This document shows positions 7,966-16,052 of a stretch of DNA of 64,000 bases, in pieces. Every line of letters begins with the position of its first letter. The stretch's first letter is position 1. The stretch comes from Simiduia agarivorans SA1 = DSM 21679 (GTDB lineage Bacteria > Pseudomonadota > Gammaproteobacteria > Pseudomonadales > Cellvibrionaceae), in assembly GCF_000305785.2 (NCBI RefSeq), contig NC_018868.3, positions 3,022,270 through 3,086,269 on the forward strand, given 5' to 3'. The translations under genes were made by a program, and so were the position numbers. A model generated the notes under the pieces. It made no database searches. It had not been told where the DNA came from and was given only the letters and a program-made list of their open reading frames with translations.

Positions 7966-9837
7966 ATGAAATATCAGGATGTCTACGCCCGTTCACTGCA
8001 ACAGCCAGAGAGCTACTGGCGCGAGCAGGCGAGTCAGCTGCCCTGGTACCGATTCCCGGTGACTACCCTTGCACCGGACGACAACGGCTGGCCACGCTGG
8101 TTTCCCGATGGTGAACTCAATACCTGTTACATGGCACTGGATCACCATGTGGCGCAAGGCAATGGCGACCAGATTGCGTTGCATTATGATTCGCCGGTAA
8201 CCGGCGCGCGACAATCCTTCAGTTTTGAAACGCTGCGCGATCAGGTGGCTTTGTGCGCGGGTATGTTGCGCGATCTGGGGGTGGGCAAAGGCGACCGCGT
8301 AGTGATTTACATGCCCATGATTCCCGAGGCGGTTGTTGCCATGCTGGCGTGCGCACGCCTGGGTGCAATTCACAGTGTGGTCTTTGGTGGCTTCGCGGCC
8401 AGTGAACTGGCCGCGCGTATCGATGATGCCACGCCGATTGTCGTGGTCTCCGCCAGTTGTGGCATCGAAGTGGATCAGGTGATTGCCTACAAGCCACTGT
8501 TGGACCAGGCCATTGATCAGGCCTGGCACCAGCCGGCGCACTGTGTGATTGTGCAGCGGCCGCAATTGCAAGCCAAGCTGATGGGACCGCGTGATCTCGA
8601 TTGGCATCAGGCGTTAGCGCGCGCACAACCGGCCGATTGTGTGCCGGTGTTGGCTACAGACCCGCTGTACATCCTGTACACCTCCGGCACCACTGGCAAA
8701 CCCAAAGGTGTGGTGCGCGACAATGGCGGCCATGCGGTGGCGATGCACCATTCCATGCGGTGTGTGTACAACATGGGGCCTGGCGATGTGTTCTGGGCGG
8801 CGTCGGACGTAGGCTGGGTGGTGGGTCACTCTTACATTGTCTATGCACCACTGCTCGCAGGTGTGACCAGCGTGTTGTACGAAGGTAAACCGGTACGCAC
8901 GCCCGATGCGGGCGCCTTCTGGCGTGTCATAGAGCAATACCAGGTGAATGCCATCTTTGCGGCACCCACCGCTTTCCGCGCAATCCGCAAAGCCGACCCG
9001 GAATCCACGTTGCTCAATCCCTACAACCTTGCGAGCCTTAAAACGGTTTTCATGGCGGGCGAACGATTGGACCCTGCCACTTACCACTGGGTGAAAAACC
9101 TGCTCGGTTTACCGGTGGTGGATCACTGGTGGCAAACAGAAACTGGTTGGGCAATCTGCGGTAATCCCATGGGTATCGAACCCGTGCCGCCGAAGGCGGG
9201 CTCTGCCACCTTACCCATGCCCGGTTACGATGTGCGGATTCTTGATGCTAACGGCAAAGATTGCGCCGCCGGTGAGCAGGGCAGCGTCGCTATCAAACTG
9301 CCGCTACCCCCGGGGTGCCTGGCGACCGTGTGGGGAGACCACGCCCGTTTTGTTAACAGCTACCTGAGTGTATTTGATGGCTATTACACCACCGGTGACG
9401 GCGGCTATAAGGATGAACAGGGCTACGTCTTCATCATGGGCCGGACCGACGATGTGATCAACGTTGCCGGCCACCGGCTTTCCACCGGAGAAATGGAAGA
9501 AATTGTTGCGGGCCATAAAGCCGTTGCCGAATGTGCCGTCGTGGGTGTGGCCGATGACCTGAAGGGTCAGCTTCCGCTTGGCCTTGTTGTACTCAAAGAT
9601 GGCGTTGATGCCAGCGATGAATCCATCGCCGCAGAACTCGTGCAGCGCGTGCGCGATAAGCTCGGTGCGGTGGCCTGCTTTAAGCAGGTTAAAGTGGTGG
9701 ATCGCTTGCCAAAAACCCGCAGTGGTAAAATCCTTCGCCGGCTGATACGTCAGATCGCCGATAAAGAACAATACCAAACCCCATCGACCATCGACGACCC
9801 GGCGGCCATCGGCGCAATAGAAAAAGTATTGGCTTAG
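7966..9837 (+). CDS. prpE: Propionyl-CoA synthetase / acyl-CoA synthetase, 623 aa
   Basis: This is an acetyl-CoA-synthetase-like AMP-forming ligase. The N-terminus has the PrpE-type pattern YARSLQQPESYWREQ. The phosphate-binding motif YTSGTTGKPKGVV is near residue 230, DHWWQTETGW follows at about 385, and the catalytic lysine sits in PKTRSGKILRR near the end. PrpE makes propionyl-CoA from propionate, CoA and ATP. Propionate, acetate or acrylate preference cannot be told here. It is followed by a strong terminator and converges with intI. Confidence 0.88.
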   Translation: MKYQDVYARSLQQPESYWREQASQLPWYRFPVTTLAPDDNGWPRWFPDGELNTCYMALDHHVAQGNGDQIALHYDSPVTGARQSFSFETLRDQVALCAGMLRDLGVGKGDRVVIYMPMIPEAVVAMLACARLGAIHSVVFGGFAASELAARIDDATPIVVVSASCGIEVDQVIAYKPLLDQAIDQAWHQPAHCVIVQRPQLQAKLMGPRDLDWHQALARAQPADCVPVLATDPLYILYTSGTTGKPKGVVRDNGGHAVAMHHSMRCVYNMGPGDVFWAASDVGWVVGHSYIVYAPLLAGVTSVLYEGKPVRTPDAGAFWRVIEQYQVNAIFAAPTAFRAIRKADPESTLLNPYNLASLKTVFMAGERLDPATYHWVKNLLGLPVVDHWWQTETGWAICGNPMGIEPVPPKAGSATLPMPGYDVRILDANGKDCAAGEQGSVAIKLPLPPGCLATVWGDHARFVNSYLSVFDGYYTTGDGGYKDEQGYVFIMGRTDDVINVAGHRLSTGEMEEIVAGHKAVAECAVVGVADDLKGQLPLGLVVLKDGVDASDESIAAELVQRVRDKLGAVACFKQVKVVDRLPKTRSGKILRRLIRQIADKEQYQTPSTIDDPAAIGAIEKVLA

Positions 9838-9887
9838 TTACCCGTTAGTACCCTCTCACTCAAGGCGGGCCCTCCGCCGCCTTGCTT

Positions 9888-9924
9888 CCCATGGCGCCTT
9901 TGCTCCGGCGCCCATGGGTTTTTT
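9888..9924 (+). terminator. Rho-independent terminator after prpE
   Basis: A GC-rich hairpin pairs CCCATGGCGCC with GGCGCCCATGGG (one bulge) around an eight-base loop and is followed by six T. It lies between the prpE stop and the intI stop. Confidence 0.85.
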
Positions 9925-9926
9925 AT

Positions 9927-10937
9927 CTACGCAGCCCGGTAAACAGCAGAAGTTTCTTTGATCTCGCCGCCACGGGTGCTCAGTAAAAGCGACAGCGGGC
10001 TGGCGGTGCCAGCGAAATGTTTGCCCAGGACATGGGTATAAATCTGTGTGGTTTTAACATCATTGTGACCCAACAACTCTTGCACGGTCCTTATATCGGC
10101 ACCGCGTTCCAGCATGTGGGTGGCAAAGGAATGCCTGAAGGTATGGCAATTCACCCGCTTATTGTAAATACCCGCCTCAAAAACAGCCTTCTTTATGGCC
10201 TTGCGCATGACGCTTTCATGCAAGTGATGCCTGCACAAATGGCCATGCACAGGGTGTTCGCATACGGTGGTAGACGGGAACAAATACGCCCAGGGCGGCG
10301 ACGTATCGGCTTTGGGGTACTTGCGGTGAAGTGCATCCGGCATAGAAACACCAATGCCCGACTTGGCATCTTTTGCCTGTAAGGCGATAGCCTCTTCGGC
10401 ATATTTTTCCAGTAAGGGCTTTATTTCCGGGCAAAGAATGGTGACTCTGTCTTTCTGCCCTTTGCCGTTAAAAATCTGCAGCGCATCGCGTGTATAGTCT
10501 ACGTGTTGCACGCGCAAGCGCAGCGCTTCAGATATCCGCAAGCCACTTCCATAAAGCAACTGCGCGATCAGCTGCTCACGTGCGGGCAAATGCTCAATGA
10601 TTCTGGCTACTTCTACGGGTGTCAGCACCGTAGGCAGGTGTCGCTGCTTCCTCGCTAACGAAAAATCCAGTTCACCTAACGGTTGCTTCAATACAGTGCC
10701 ATAAAGGAACACCATCACATTCAGTGCAAGCTTTTGAGTGTTGATTGCCACGCCGCGATTTTTAGCCAGCCAGCTTAAAAATGCCTTGACCTCCTCTGGC
10801 CCGCAGTCTTTGGGATGGCGTTTATTAATAAAGTAAATGTACTTTTTAATCCAAGTAATATACGTCTTCTCGGTCTGATAGCTATAACCGCGAAGCCGGA
10901 TTTCGGATCGGACCGAATCAAGAAAAGGACTGGACAT
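9927..10937 (-). CDS. intI: Integron integrase IntI, 336 aa
   Basis: This tyrosine recombinase carries the full catalytic set: Arg in LLYGSGLRISEAL, HTFRHSFATHML (HxxR), LGHNDVKTT and the nucleophile in TQIYTHV. The extra segment unique to IntI proteins is present between boxes (PDALHRKYPKADTSPPWAY, then LFPS). Such enzymes join attC to attI using a folded single-stranded attC. I start at the ATG at 10937 (MSSPFLDSVR), which lies 24 bases after the LexA box; the longer frame to 11039 would run through the promoter. Host-like codon use and an intact frame suggest it is functional. Confidence 0.96.
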   Translation of the reverse strand: MSSPFLDSVRSEIRLRGYSYQTEKTYITWIKKYIYFINKRHPKDCGPEEVKAFLSWLAKNRGVAINTQKLALNVMVFLYGTVLKQPLGELDFSLARKQRHLPTVLTPVEVARIIEHLPAREQLIAQLLYGSGLRISEALRLRVQHVDYTRDALQIFNGKGQKDRVTILCPEIKPLLEKYAEEAIALQAKDAKSGIGVSMPDALHRKYPKADTSPPWAYLFPSTTVCEHPVHGHLCRHHLHESVMRKAIKKAVFEAGIYNKRVNCHTFRHSFATHMLERGADIRTVQELLGHNDVKTTQIYTHVLGKHFAGTASPLSLLLSTRGGEIKETSAVYRAA

Positions 10938-10960
10938 AGTAATAGCCGACACTGTGCAAA

Positions 10961-10980
10961 TACTGTATGTATAAACAGTA
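10961..10980 (-). promoter_or_regulatory. LexA (SOS) box over the intI -10 element
   Basis: The plus-strand sequence TACTGTATGTATAAACAGTA is a near-perfect LexA palindrome (CTGT-N8-ACAG with flanking TA). It covers the intI -10 element, so LexA binding would block transcription until DNA damage. SOS control of intI is established for other integrons. Confidence 0.93.
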
Positions 10981-10996
10981 TATTTAAAAATGTCAA
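10968..10996 (-). promoter_or_regulatory. intI promoter (Pint), sigma70 type
   Basis: On the minus strand a consensus TTGACA (10991-10996) is followed, after exactly 17 bases, by TATACA (10968-10973). The -10 lies inside the LexA box. Confidence 0.88.
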
Positions 10997-11164
10997 AGAA
11001 TCTGGCTCGCTTTGCTATTCGCGCTCGCTCGTTTTCCACCCGGAAAAAATATTTTTTATTTACAAATCAGATAGTTATAAAATCAGCAAGGTAGTTACAG
11101 GGGTGGCTCGAAAAGGTTTTATAGTGCGCGCACGCTTTTTTGGCGTATAGTTCAACCACAACGA

Positions 11165-11250
11165 AAAACGTTAAATAAATCAATAAATTACAGCCGTTGA
11201 TTTACGCGCCAAATGGCAAAACGAGCCGGCTCAGTAATTAAATGTTATAC
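11165..11250 (+). other. attI region
   Basis: The first cassette junction is the GTTATAC core at 11244-11250; cleavage would fall after the G at 11244. A second GTTRRRY match (GTTAAAT) lies at 11169-11175. The 230 bases between the intI promoter and this core contain no gene and must hold attI and any cassette promoter (Pc). I could not identify a convincing Pc. The left limit is approximate. Confidence 0.6.
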
Positions 11251-11275
11251 CTAGAAGGATAGAGTGATTTAGTGC

Positions 11276-11602
11276 ATGAAACGGATTTTTCTCGGGTTGC
11301 TAATTACGATGGCCGCTCTGACTAGCTACTATGCAGTATTTATGCTTTTTTATGATTCTTGGTTCCCGTATTACTACGAAGAATATCTTCCAACAATATT
11401 TGTAGTAGGGCTAATGACCATTGTAATTTTGCCTGTACCAGTGTCATTGTTAAAAACATCTGATTCAGATCGTATGGGTTATTATCGTTCAGTCGTTTGG
11501 TTTAATGCCGCAATCATAGCCATTTGTATTGTTGTGTTTTTGTATATGCTCAGCAATGGCGTTTTTCTAAGTTCGCCTGGCGTGTATCAGATAGGTAATT
11601 AA
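11276..11602 (+). CDS. Cassette C1 gene a: small membrane protein, 108 aa
   Basis: I do not recognise the family. Three hydrophobic segments at about 4-26, 41-61 and 76-96 suggest an inner-membrane protein. The ATG lies 31 bases inside the first cassette, with AGAAGGATAGAG upstream as a possible ribosome site. It is the attI-proximal gene, so it should be the best expressed from any cassette promoter. Its stop directly abuts the next ATG (TAAATG), making C1 a two-gene cassette. Confidence 0.7.
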   Translation: MKRIFLGLLITMAALTSYYAVFMLFYDSWFPYYYEEYLPTIFVVGLMTIVILPVPVSLLKTSDSDRMGYYRSVVWFNAAIIAICIVVFLYMLSNGVFLSSPGVYQIGN

Positions 11603-12013
11603 ATGAAAAGGTATAACAAAGTGCTGAAGAGCCGACATGCCAAAGGAAAGATCATGCTAGTTTGGGATGAAACCGATGTTTTGGCTGTCTTGGAAGTGTT
11701 GCCAGAAGTAGAACGTGATGGTATTTGGCATCAATATGTAGCCGAAAAAGACGGTATACAACTAAAGGTCACTATATATCAGTATGATGGCGATGTTCGA
11801 TTCGAGCTTACCAATTTAGGTGATGGTCAAAGTCTTTTTACCATGCGGTTAATCGACTGCGAGGGTGTTCATCGGACTTTCGAGAATGACAATGAGTACT
11901 TGGATTTCGCTCCATCTAAATGTTTTGGCTCGCGTTACGATGGCGAGCAGTCCATACCATTTGGTATAAGAATTCGTGTTAATCCAAGCATCAATATTTC
12001 AGTATATGGGTAA
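11603..12013 (+). CDS. Cassette C1 gene b: hypothetical protein, 136 aa
   Basis: No family recognised. It is a soluble protein rich in beta-strand-like patterns (LKVTIYQYDGDVRFELTNLG), with no signal peptide or membrane helix. It starts immediately after the stop of the membrane-protein gene and ends five bases before attC1, so translation is likely coupled to gene a. The pairing may mark a functional two-component cassette, but no toxin-antitoxin or immunity family is evident. Confidence 0.7.
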   Translation: MKRYNKVLKSRHAKGKIMLVWDETDVLAVLEVLPEVERDGIWHQYVAEKDGIQLKVTIYQYDGDVRFELTNLGDGQSLFTMRLIDCEGVHRTFENDNEYLDFAPSKCFGSRYDGEQSIPFGIRIRVNPSINISVYG

Positions 12014-12016
12014 AGC

Positions 12017-12106
12017 ATATAACAAGCGGCTCTTGGTGGCCGCACAAAAGACGTGCGGCGGGACGGCTACGCTGTCGCTCCGTCGCCCCAAAGCCGGGCG
12101 TTATTG
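12017..12106 (+). other. attC1
   Basis: 90 bp. It belongs to the long family with arms CAAGCGGCT...AAAGCCGGGCG around a GGCCGC/GTGCGGC inner hairpin; the core ends GTTATTG. Sites 3, 5, 8, 20, 25, 29 and 30 are relatives. Confidence 0.92.
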
Positions 12107-12150
12107 AGCCTTAATTAATTTAGGTTCAATCAAGAAAGGAATGGGTTCAA

Positions 12151-12450
12151 ATGCGTGCCATTGTTCGGCGCGCCGGCATCAAGGTATGTGCTGTCATCAG
12201 CATTTCAGTTTCGTTCTTGGTGCCAATAGTTAGGCCCAATAGCCGGGCCATACGGCACTTCGCATTGTGGTGTGCCACTAAGCAAATACAAAGTTGGGTC
12301 AAGTGCGGTATTCTTGCCCCATTGGTGGCCAGCTGCTGCTCAACTTACTCTGTAGGTTGTGCAAACCAACAGGCCAATAACAAGTGCAACCAGCCGACTC
12401 GCTATGCTCTCGGCTGTTACAGGCGTTATGTGAGCTTAGAGAGCTGGTGA
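12151..12450 (+). CDS. Cassette C2: MRAIV-family ORF copy A (stop lost), 99 aa
   Basis: This is copy A of a cassette present four times in the array. The shared ORF starts MRAIVRRAGIKVCAVISISV and in copies B and D ends at ...AISC after 63 codons. Here changes near codon 61 remove the stop and the frame runs on through attC2 into C3. Against copy B most substitutions are non-synonymous (for example E12V, A37F, N51K, C53G), so coding constraint looks weak. A leader AAGAAAGG lies 11-15 bases before the ATG. Translation is uncertain and the element may act as DNA or RNA. Confidence 0.45.
   Translation: MRAIVRRAGIKVCAVISISVSFLVPIVRPNSRAIRHFALWCATKQIQSWVKCGILAPLVASCCSTYSVGCANQQANNKCNQPTRYALGCYRRYVSLESW
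12375..12431 (+). other. attC2
   Basis: 57 bp. Cores CAATAAC and GTTATGT, with arms AGCCGACTCGC/GCTCTCGGCT. Nearly identical to attC26 behind copy C. Confidence 0.9.
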
Positions 12451-12689
12451 TGTGTGGCTTCGTTGATGGTAGCGGGAGTAAGGAGTGTAAGAGATGTGGT
12501 ATGCAAATACCCAAGACCACATCCGTATGTTCGTTCTGCGAAGAATTAGAAGAAAGTGGTGCGAGGACATTCAAGAAAAATTATATGGAAGCTTTCGTAC
12601 ACAGTAATCAAAGTTTAGCTAGAAAATTCTATTTCCTAGCACTCTCGGTAGCGACACTAGCGGCTGTAGGCTACTTATGGATCAAGTAA
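12450..12689 (+). CDS. Cassette C3: zinc-ribbon protein with C-terminal membrane anchor, 79 aa
   Basis: Two CxxC pairs (CKRCGMQIPKTTSVCSFCEE, about residues 12-31) form a rubredoxin-like zinc ribbon. A single hydrophobic helix at about 58-76 would anchor the protein with the ribbon in the cytoplasm. Specific function unknown. I take the ATG at 12450. The upstream in-frame extension is only read-through of attC2 and is unlikely to be translated. Confidence 0.7.
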   Translation: MCGFVDGSGSKECKRCGMQIPKTTSVCSFCEELEESGARTFKKNYMEAFVHSNQSLARKFYFLALSVATLAAVGYLWIK

Positions 12690-12692
12690 CTC

Positions 12693-12783
12693 ACATAACA
12701 AGCGGCTATTGGGTGCCGCACAAAATACGTGCGGCAAGGACGGCTACGCTGTCGCTTCGCCGCCCCAAAGCCGGGCGTTACAT
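12693..12783 (+). other. attC3
   Basis: 91 bp, same family as attC1; cores ACATAAC and GTTACAT. Confidence 0.92.
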
Positions 12784-12795
12784 GCTAGGGAAGCC

Positions 12796-13563
12796 ATGAG
12801 CACAACATTGAAGTTAATTGGTCTATTCGGAATATTGCTTTTTGGCATTCTATTTTCGGTGACATTCGTTTCACCTGAGAAGGTTGAGGGCTCCGCTAGG
12901 GGCTTCGTGAAAAGCCAGATTGAGAAGGAAATTCGCGAAAGGCAACAAACTATGAGCGAATCGTCAGTAGCGGAAGCAGCTTTAAATATTGCGGGCAGGC
13001 TTGGTCTTGAAAAAGACAAAATGCAAGCTGATTTAGACAATAAACTACCAGAAAAAATTGCTAGCATAGTAGCCGTTATGTGTGGGTATGATTGTGAGAA
13101 AAAGAAAGCTTTGACTCAATCTATAGCTACTAGTTACATGGAGAGAATTAAAAGCATCAAAATTGCTGAAAACACGTTAGACGACGTCGTAAAAGGGAAA
13201 TACCTAGAAATCGTTGGTAACCTAAAGTTCGATCTCAGAATATTTCTAGGCTCGAATTTTGCTATGTTCCTTATTCTTGTCGCCATATCATTCTTAAAGC
13301 CAAGAGCAGTGCAGCATTTATTCCTTCCTGGGTTGTTGCTGGTCGTGGCTACAATAGTAGCTTCATGCATATACATCTTCGGTCAAGACTGGTTCTATAC
13401 CATTCTATACAACGACTATATGGGCTTTGGATACCTACTCTATATAGTAATTATATTTGGGTTTCTGCTCGATATAACATTCAATAAAGCCAGGGTCACA
13501 TGCGAGATAATAAATGGTATAGCAAATGCTATTGGTTCTGCTTTTTCGGTAGTTCCGTGTTAG
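12796..13563 (+). CDS. Cassette C4: membrane protein, 255 aa
   Basis: Family not recognised. An N-terminal transmembrane helix (about 8-26) is followed by a charged helical, possibly coiled-coil region (about 30-75, GFVKSQIEKEIRERQQTM). A soluble stretch follows with a CGYDCEKKK cysteine pair, and then three C-terminal membrane helices (about 155-240). The ATG at 12796 is preceded by AGGGAAGCC; the upstream extension is attC3 sequence. It is the longest gene in the array apart from the IS transposases. Confidence 0.7.
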   Translation: MSTTLKLIGLFGILLFGILFSVTFVSPEKVEGSARGFVKSQIEKEIRERQQTMSESSVAEAALNIAGRLGLEKDKMQADLDNKLPEKIASIVAVMCGYDCEKKKALTQSIATSYMERIKSIKIAENTLDDVVKGKYLEIVGNLKFDLRIFLGSNFAMFLILVAISFLKPRAVQHLFLPGLLLVVATIVASCIYIFGQDWFYTILYNDYMGFGYLLYIVIIFGFLLDITFNKARVTCEIINGIANAIGSAFSVVPC

Positions 13564-13567
13564 TCGC

Positions 13568-13624
13568 ATGTAACAAACGCAAGCATCCGACTCGCTGCGC
13601 TCCCGGCTGTTGCGGGCGTTAACT
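13568..13624 (+). other. attC4
   Basis: 57 bp; cores ATGTAAC and GTTAACT, arms CATCCGACTCGC/GCTCCCGGCTG. Distant relative of attC2. Confidence 0.88.
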
Positions 13625-13633
13625 GGTAAAAGC

Positions 13634-13951
13634 ATGGAGTTCATATTTTCAAGTTGTATAGGTTACCTTCTCTCAAAGGGAGGTAATCATATATTTAGGT
13701 TGAAAATAGAAGGCGCTACGTACTGGTCCTTAAACCTATCAAAATCCACGATTAAGGTTGATGAAAATACAATATATATAAAGCGCGGTTTTAGAGAGCA
13801 TATGATAGAGGTATCAAGTTTTACCCTAGGGTTATACAAAGCCAAATTGACAGCTAAAAACTTCGGGTTTATTCCTGTTTTCTGGCATGACGGGGAAATT
13901 GGTCAAAAAGATAAATATGCACTATTTAACGAGTTGCGTAATATCAGTTAA
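13634..13951 (+). CDS. Cassette C5: hypothetical protein, 105 aa
   Basis: No recognised domain. It has a short hydrophobic N-terminus (MEFIFSSCIGYLL), then a basic, beta-rich body with YIKRGFREHMIEVSSF. Isoleucine and lysine codons are unusually common against the host backbone. The ATG at 13634 lies ten bases after the attC4 core and has no strong ribosome site. The stop overlaps the attC5 R'' core. Confidence 0.62.
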   Translation: MEFIFSSCIGYLLSKGGNHIFRLKIEGATYWSLNLSKSTIKVDENTIYIKRGFREHMIEVSSFTLGLYKAKLTAKNFGFIPVFWHDGEIGQKDKYALFNELRNIS

Positions 13952-14035
13952 CAAGCGGCTATTGATGGCCGCACAAAGGACGTGCGGCGGGACGGCTCCG
14001 CTGTCGCTCCGCCGCCCCAAAGCCGGGCGTTATGT
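13946..14035 (+). other. attC5
   Basis: 90 bp, attC1 family; cores AGTTAAC and GTTATGT. Confidence 0.92.
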
Positions 14036-14053
14036 TTCTTAGAGTACGGTGCA

Positions 14054-14635
14054 TTGAATAGGATTGATTCGATAATTCACGATATTCGCAGGGCAATATC
14101 TGAAGTGGCTGAAGATTTTTACTCAGAGACAAAGGATCTCGTTAAATTTCTAGATGTAGCAGATGAGCACACGTATAGCTCAGTAATCGATTCCTTCTAT
14201 CTATTAGAGGATACTCAGTTAGCTAAGCATGAATTCGAGAATACCGACTTCATTAATGAGTCATTTGGTAGGTTATATTTGATGTTCCACGGAGTCTTAA
14301 ACTCCTGTTATATGCAACAACAAGCGCTGCTTGTGATATGCCAAAAACTAGGAATTGACCAAAACATTAAAGAAATAAAGGAAATCGAGGTAGTGGCATA
14401 TCGCAATGACTTTTCGGCTCACTCTCCAAATAGAGGGCGAGGCAAGTCGGAGCATAGCTATATTCTAGATCGGCACGCGATGAGAGAAGCAAAAGTTAAG
14501 GGTTATACTGCTAATCACGAAACTGGCTTCATCTTTAGAGAAGCCAATATATATTCACTAATATCAAGTTGGGATATTGTGCTTGAGAGGCAGCTACAGT
14601 TAGTTGCCGAGAGAGTGCTAAACTCAAAAACATAA
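14054..14635 (+). CDS. Cassette C6: helical protein with HEPN-like RxxxxxH motif, 193 aa
   Basis: The frame has no ATG near the cassette start; the TTG at 14054 is the best candidate. The protein is largely alpha-helical with no membrane segment. Near the middle it has YRNDFSAHSPNRG, an R-x5-H arrangement like the catalytic motif of HEPN ribonuclease domains and of HEPN-related abortive-infection proteins. Family membership is inferred from this motif and helical character only. Stop overlaps attC6. Confidence 0.62.
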   Translation: MNRIDSIIHDIRRAISEVAEDFYSETKDLVKFLDVADEHTYSSVIDSFYLLEDTQLAKHEFENTDFINESFGRLYLMFHGVLNSCYMQQQALLVICQKLGIDQNIKEIKEIEVVAYRNDFSAHSPNRGRGKSEHSYILDRHAMREAKVKGYTANHETGFIFREANIYSLISSWDIVLERQLQLVAERVLNSKT

Positions 14636-14684
14636 CAAATAAAGGCAAACCGACGCGCAAAGTGCGCGCGCGGTTGCTTTATGT
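14630..14684 (+). other. attC6, defective right core
   Basis: It follows the attC12/attC32 pattern (AAACCGACGCGCAAA...GCGCGCGCGGTTGCTTTA). The expected AGGCGTTA right end is shortened to TTTATGT, losing the G after which integrase cuts. C6 and C7 therefore probably move as one unit. Confidence 0.75.
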
Positions 14685-14706
14685 GAGTGGAGGGAGCTAG
14701 CGTGAA

Positions 14707-14997
14707 ATGAAAGCTTTTTACGTCATGCTTGCCATCTTTGTGATGGTGGGGGCATTTTCTGCTTTCACTACGTCAACAGAACATTATGTAGACTTGGATA
14801 CTGGGAAGCATTCGTACGTACTAGTTGTTGCTAATTTGATGATACATTCGAATCCTGAGAAGCAATACTATGAATGTGATGATTGGATTAATCCATATCC
14901 TGATCAAGGCGCTATTTATCAAGTATCGAGTTGTCCTCTAATCGGGCCGTGTGAGTATTTTGATAAAAGTATTTTGTCAGAAGGTTGTTCCACATAA
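14707..14997 (+). CDS. Cassette C7: secreted or anchored small protein, 96 aa (copy 1)
   Basis: An N-terminal hydrophobic segment (about 3-20) acts as signal peptide or anchor. The rest is polar with four cysteines (YYECDDW, SSCPL, GPCEYF, EGCST), suggesting disulfide bonds outside the cytoplasm. Function unknown. GGAGGGAGC lies nine to sixteen bases before the ATG and is a good ribosome site in this copy only. The second copy (C14) lacks this leader. Confidence 0.68.
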   Translation: MKAFYVMLAIFVMVGAFSAFTTSTEHYVDLDTGKHSYVLVVANLMIHSNPEKQYYECDDWINPYPDQGAIYQVSSCPLIGPCEYFDKSILSEGCST

Positions 14998-15105
14998 CAA
15001 GTTGCTGTAGCCGACAGCTAACACTCCGCCCCTTTTGTGTTTCGCTGCGCTCAACATAACACAAAAGGGGCTCCATGCTAGCTCCGGCTAAGCAAGGCGT
15101 TAGGT
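14992..15105 (+). other. attC7
   Basis: 114 bp. Cores ACATAAC and GTTAGGT; a long inner hairpin CCCCTTTTGTGTTT/AACACAAAAGGGG. Identical to attC14. Confidence 0.92.
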
Positions 15106-15115
15106 TGCTATCAGC

Positions 15116-15523
15116 ATGCGAAGAAAGCGTTTAAATCATTATGCTGATGTCATGTGCAAAATGTTTGTCGGTTGGCGAATGGGAGATGATCTTGAGGTTT
15201 TGTCTGACCTGCCTGATGGAACAATATATGTAGATCTTCTAACCGGCAGCGCTACGCATTCAGTTGCTGGAAATTTGGACTTGCACATCGCCAAGGAGCT
15301 TCAGGCATGGCTGCGACATGAATCGGAAAAAGACAACATTGATTTTACGCAACTTATGAGTGGTGGCCTCGAAATTGATATAAATACTGGCAAAATATCC
15401 ACCAATAGAAAAAAGGTAGTCTCATTTAATTTTGATTGCCGTAGTAGTATTACAACTGATGAAGCCACATATACTGCTCATGTTAAAGACATGCACCAAT
15501 GGTATTCGCGGGTGGCAACCTAA
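15116..15523 (+). CDS. Cassette C8: hypothetical protein, 135 aa (copy 1)
   Basis: A soluble protein with no recognised domain. It has a basic N-terminus (MRRKRLNHYADVMCKMFVGW), an acidic central part and no signal peptide. The ATG lies eleven bases after the attC core with no strong ribosome site. The sequence is identical to the C15 protein, so both gene copies are intact. Confidence 0.65.
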   Translation: MRRKRLNHYADVMCKMFVGWRMGDDLEVLSDLPDGTIYVDLLTGSATHSVAGNLDLHIAKELQAWLRHESEKDNIDFTQLMSGGLEIDINTGKISTNRKKVVSFNFDCRSSITTDEATYTAHVKDMHQWYSRVAT

Positions 15524-15610
15524 CAAGCGGCTCTTGGGAGCCGCACAAAAAACGTGCGGCAGGGACGGCTTACGCTGTCGCTTCAGCCGCCCCAAAGCCG
15601 GGCGTTATGC
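15518..15610 (+). other. attC8
   Basis: 93 bp, attC1 family; cores ACCTAAC and GTTATGC. Identical to attC15. Confidence 0.92.
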
Positions 15611-15630
15611 CCTATGAGTCGAGGTCCTGA

Positions 15631-15951
15631 ATGGAACTAAGTTGTCCGGCGAACATGCCTTTCACTCGTGATGCAGCAATTCAAATGCTCAAGTGGGGAG
15701 CCAAACCCGAATTGTCTCCGTACACGCACAAGCAAATCGCGGAGTGGTGCGATAAATTTTGGTGCCAATACCTCGAAGTTGATGCAGAACCAGAAATCGA
15801 ATCATTGTTGCCGGTTCTGACTGACGTTGAAACACAGTGGGATCTTTACTTGGCTAACACGTATTCCATCGAAGAGCTGAAAACAAAAGACTTTGAAAAT
15901 GAGTTAATGCCTAAGGAGTGGTTCAATGAATGGCTACGGCAAGTGGCATAA
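15631..15951 (+). CDS. Cassette C9: hypothetical protein, 106 aa (copy 1)
   Basis: An acidic, tryptophan-rich soluble protein (QIAEWCDKFWCQYLEVDAEP; WFNEWLRQ near the end) with no signal or membrane segment. GAGGTCCTGA lies before the ATG. Small acidic single-domain proteins of this sort are common among cassettes and include immunity proteins, but I see no specific family match. Identical to C16. Confidence 0.66.
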   Translation: MELSCPANMPFTRDAAIQMLKWGAKPELSPYTHKQIAEWCDKFWCQYLEVDAEPEIESLLPVLTDVETQWDLYLANTYSIEELKTKDFENELMPKEWFNEWLRQVA

Positions 15952-16050
15952 CAAACGGCTGCACCGGACAAATTTTCGCTGTCACCTTTTGTGCAAAAAC
16001 ACGCACAAAAGCCGCCATCAAAAATTTGCTCGGTGAGCCGGGCGTTAAAT
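15946..16050 (+). other. attC9
   Basis: 105 bp; cores GCATAAC and GTTAAAT; inner hairpin CCTTTTGTGC/GCACAAAAG and CAAATTTTCG/AAAATTTGCTCG arms. Identical to attC16. Confidence 0.9.
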
Positions 16051-16052
16051 TG

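Noticed and set aside
12384..12449. N-terminal extensions such as MQPADSLCSRLL and MQAADSLRSRLL on C3 and C27 genes (similar on C4-C6)
   Set aside because: They are translations of the upstream attC arms. ATG or TTG starts inside the cassettes are more plausible.
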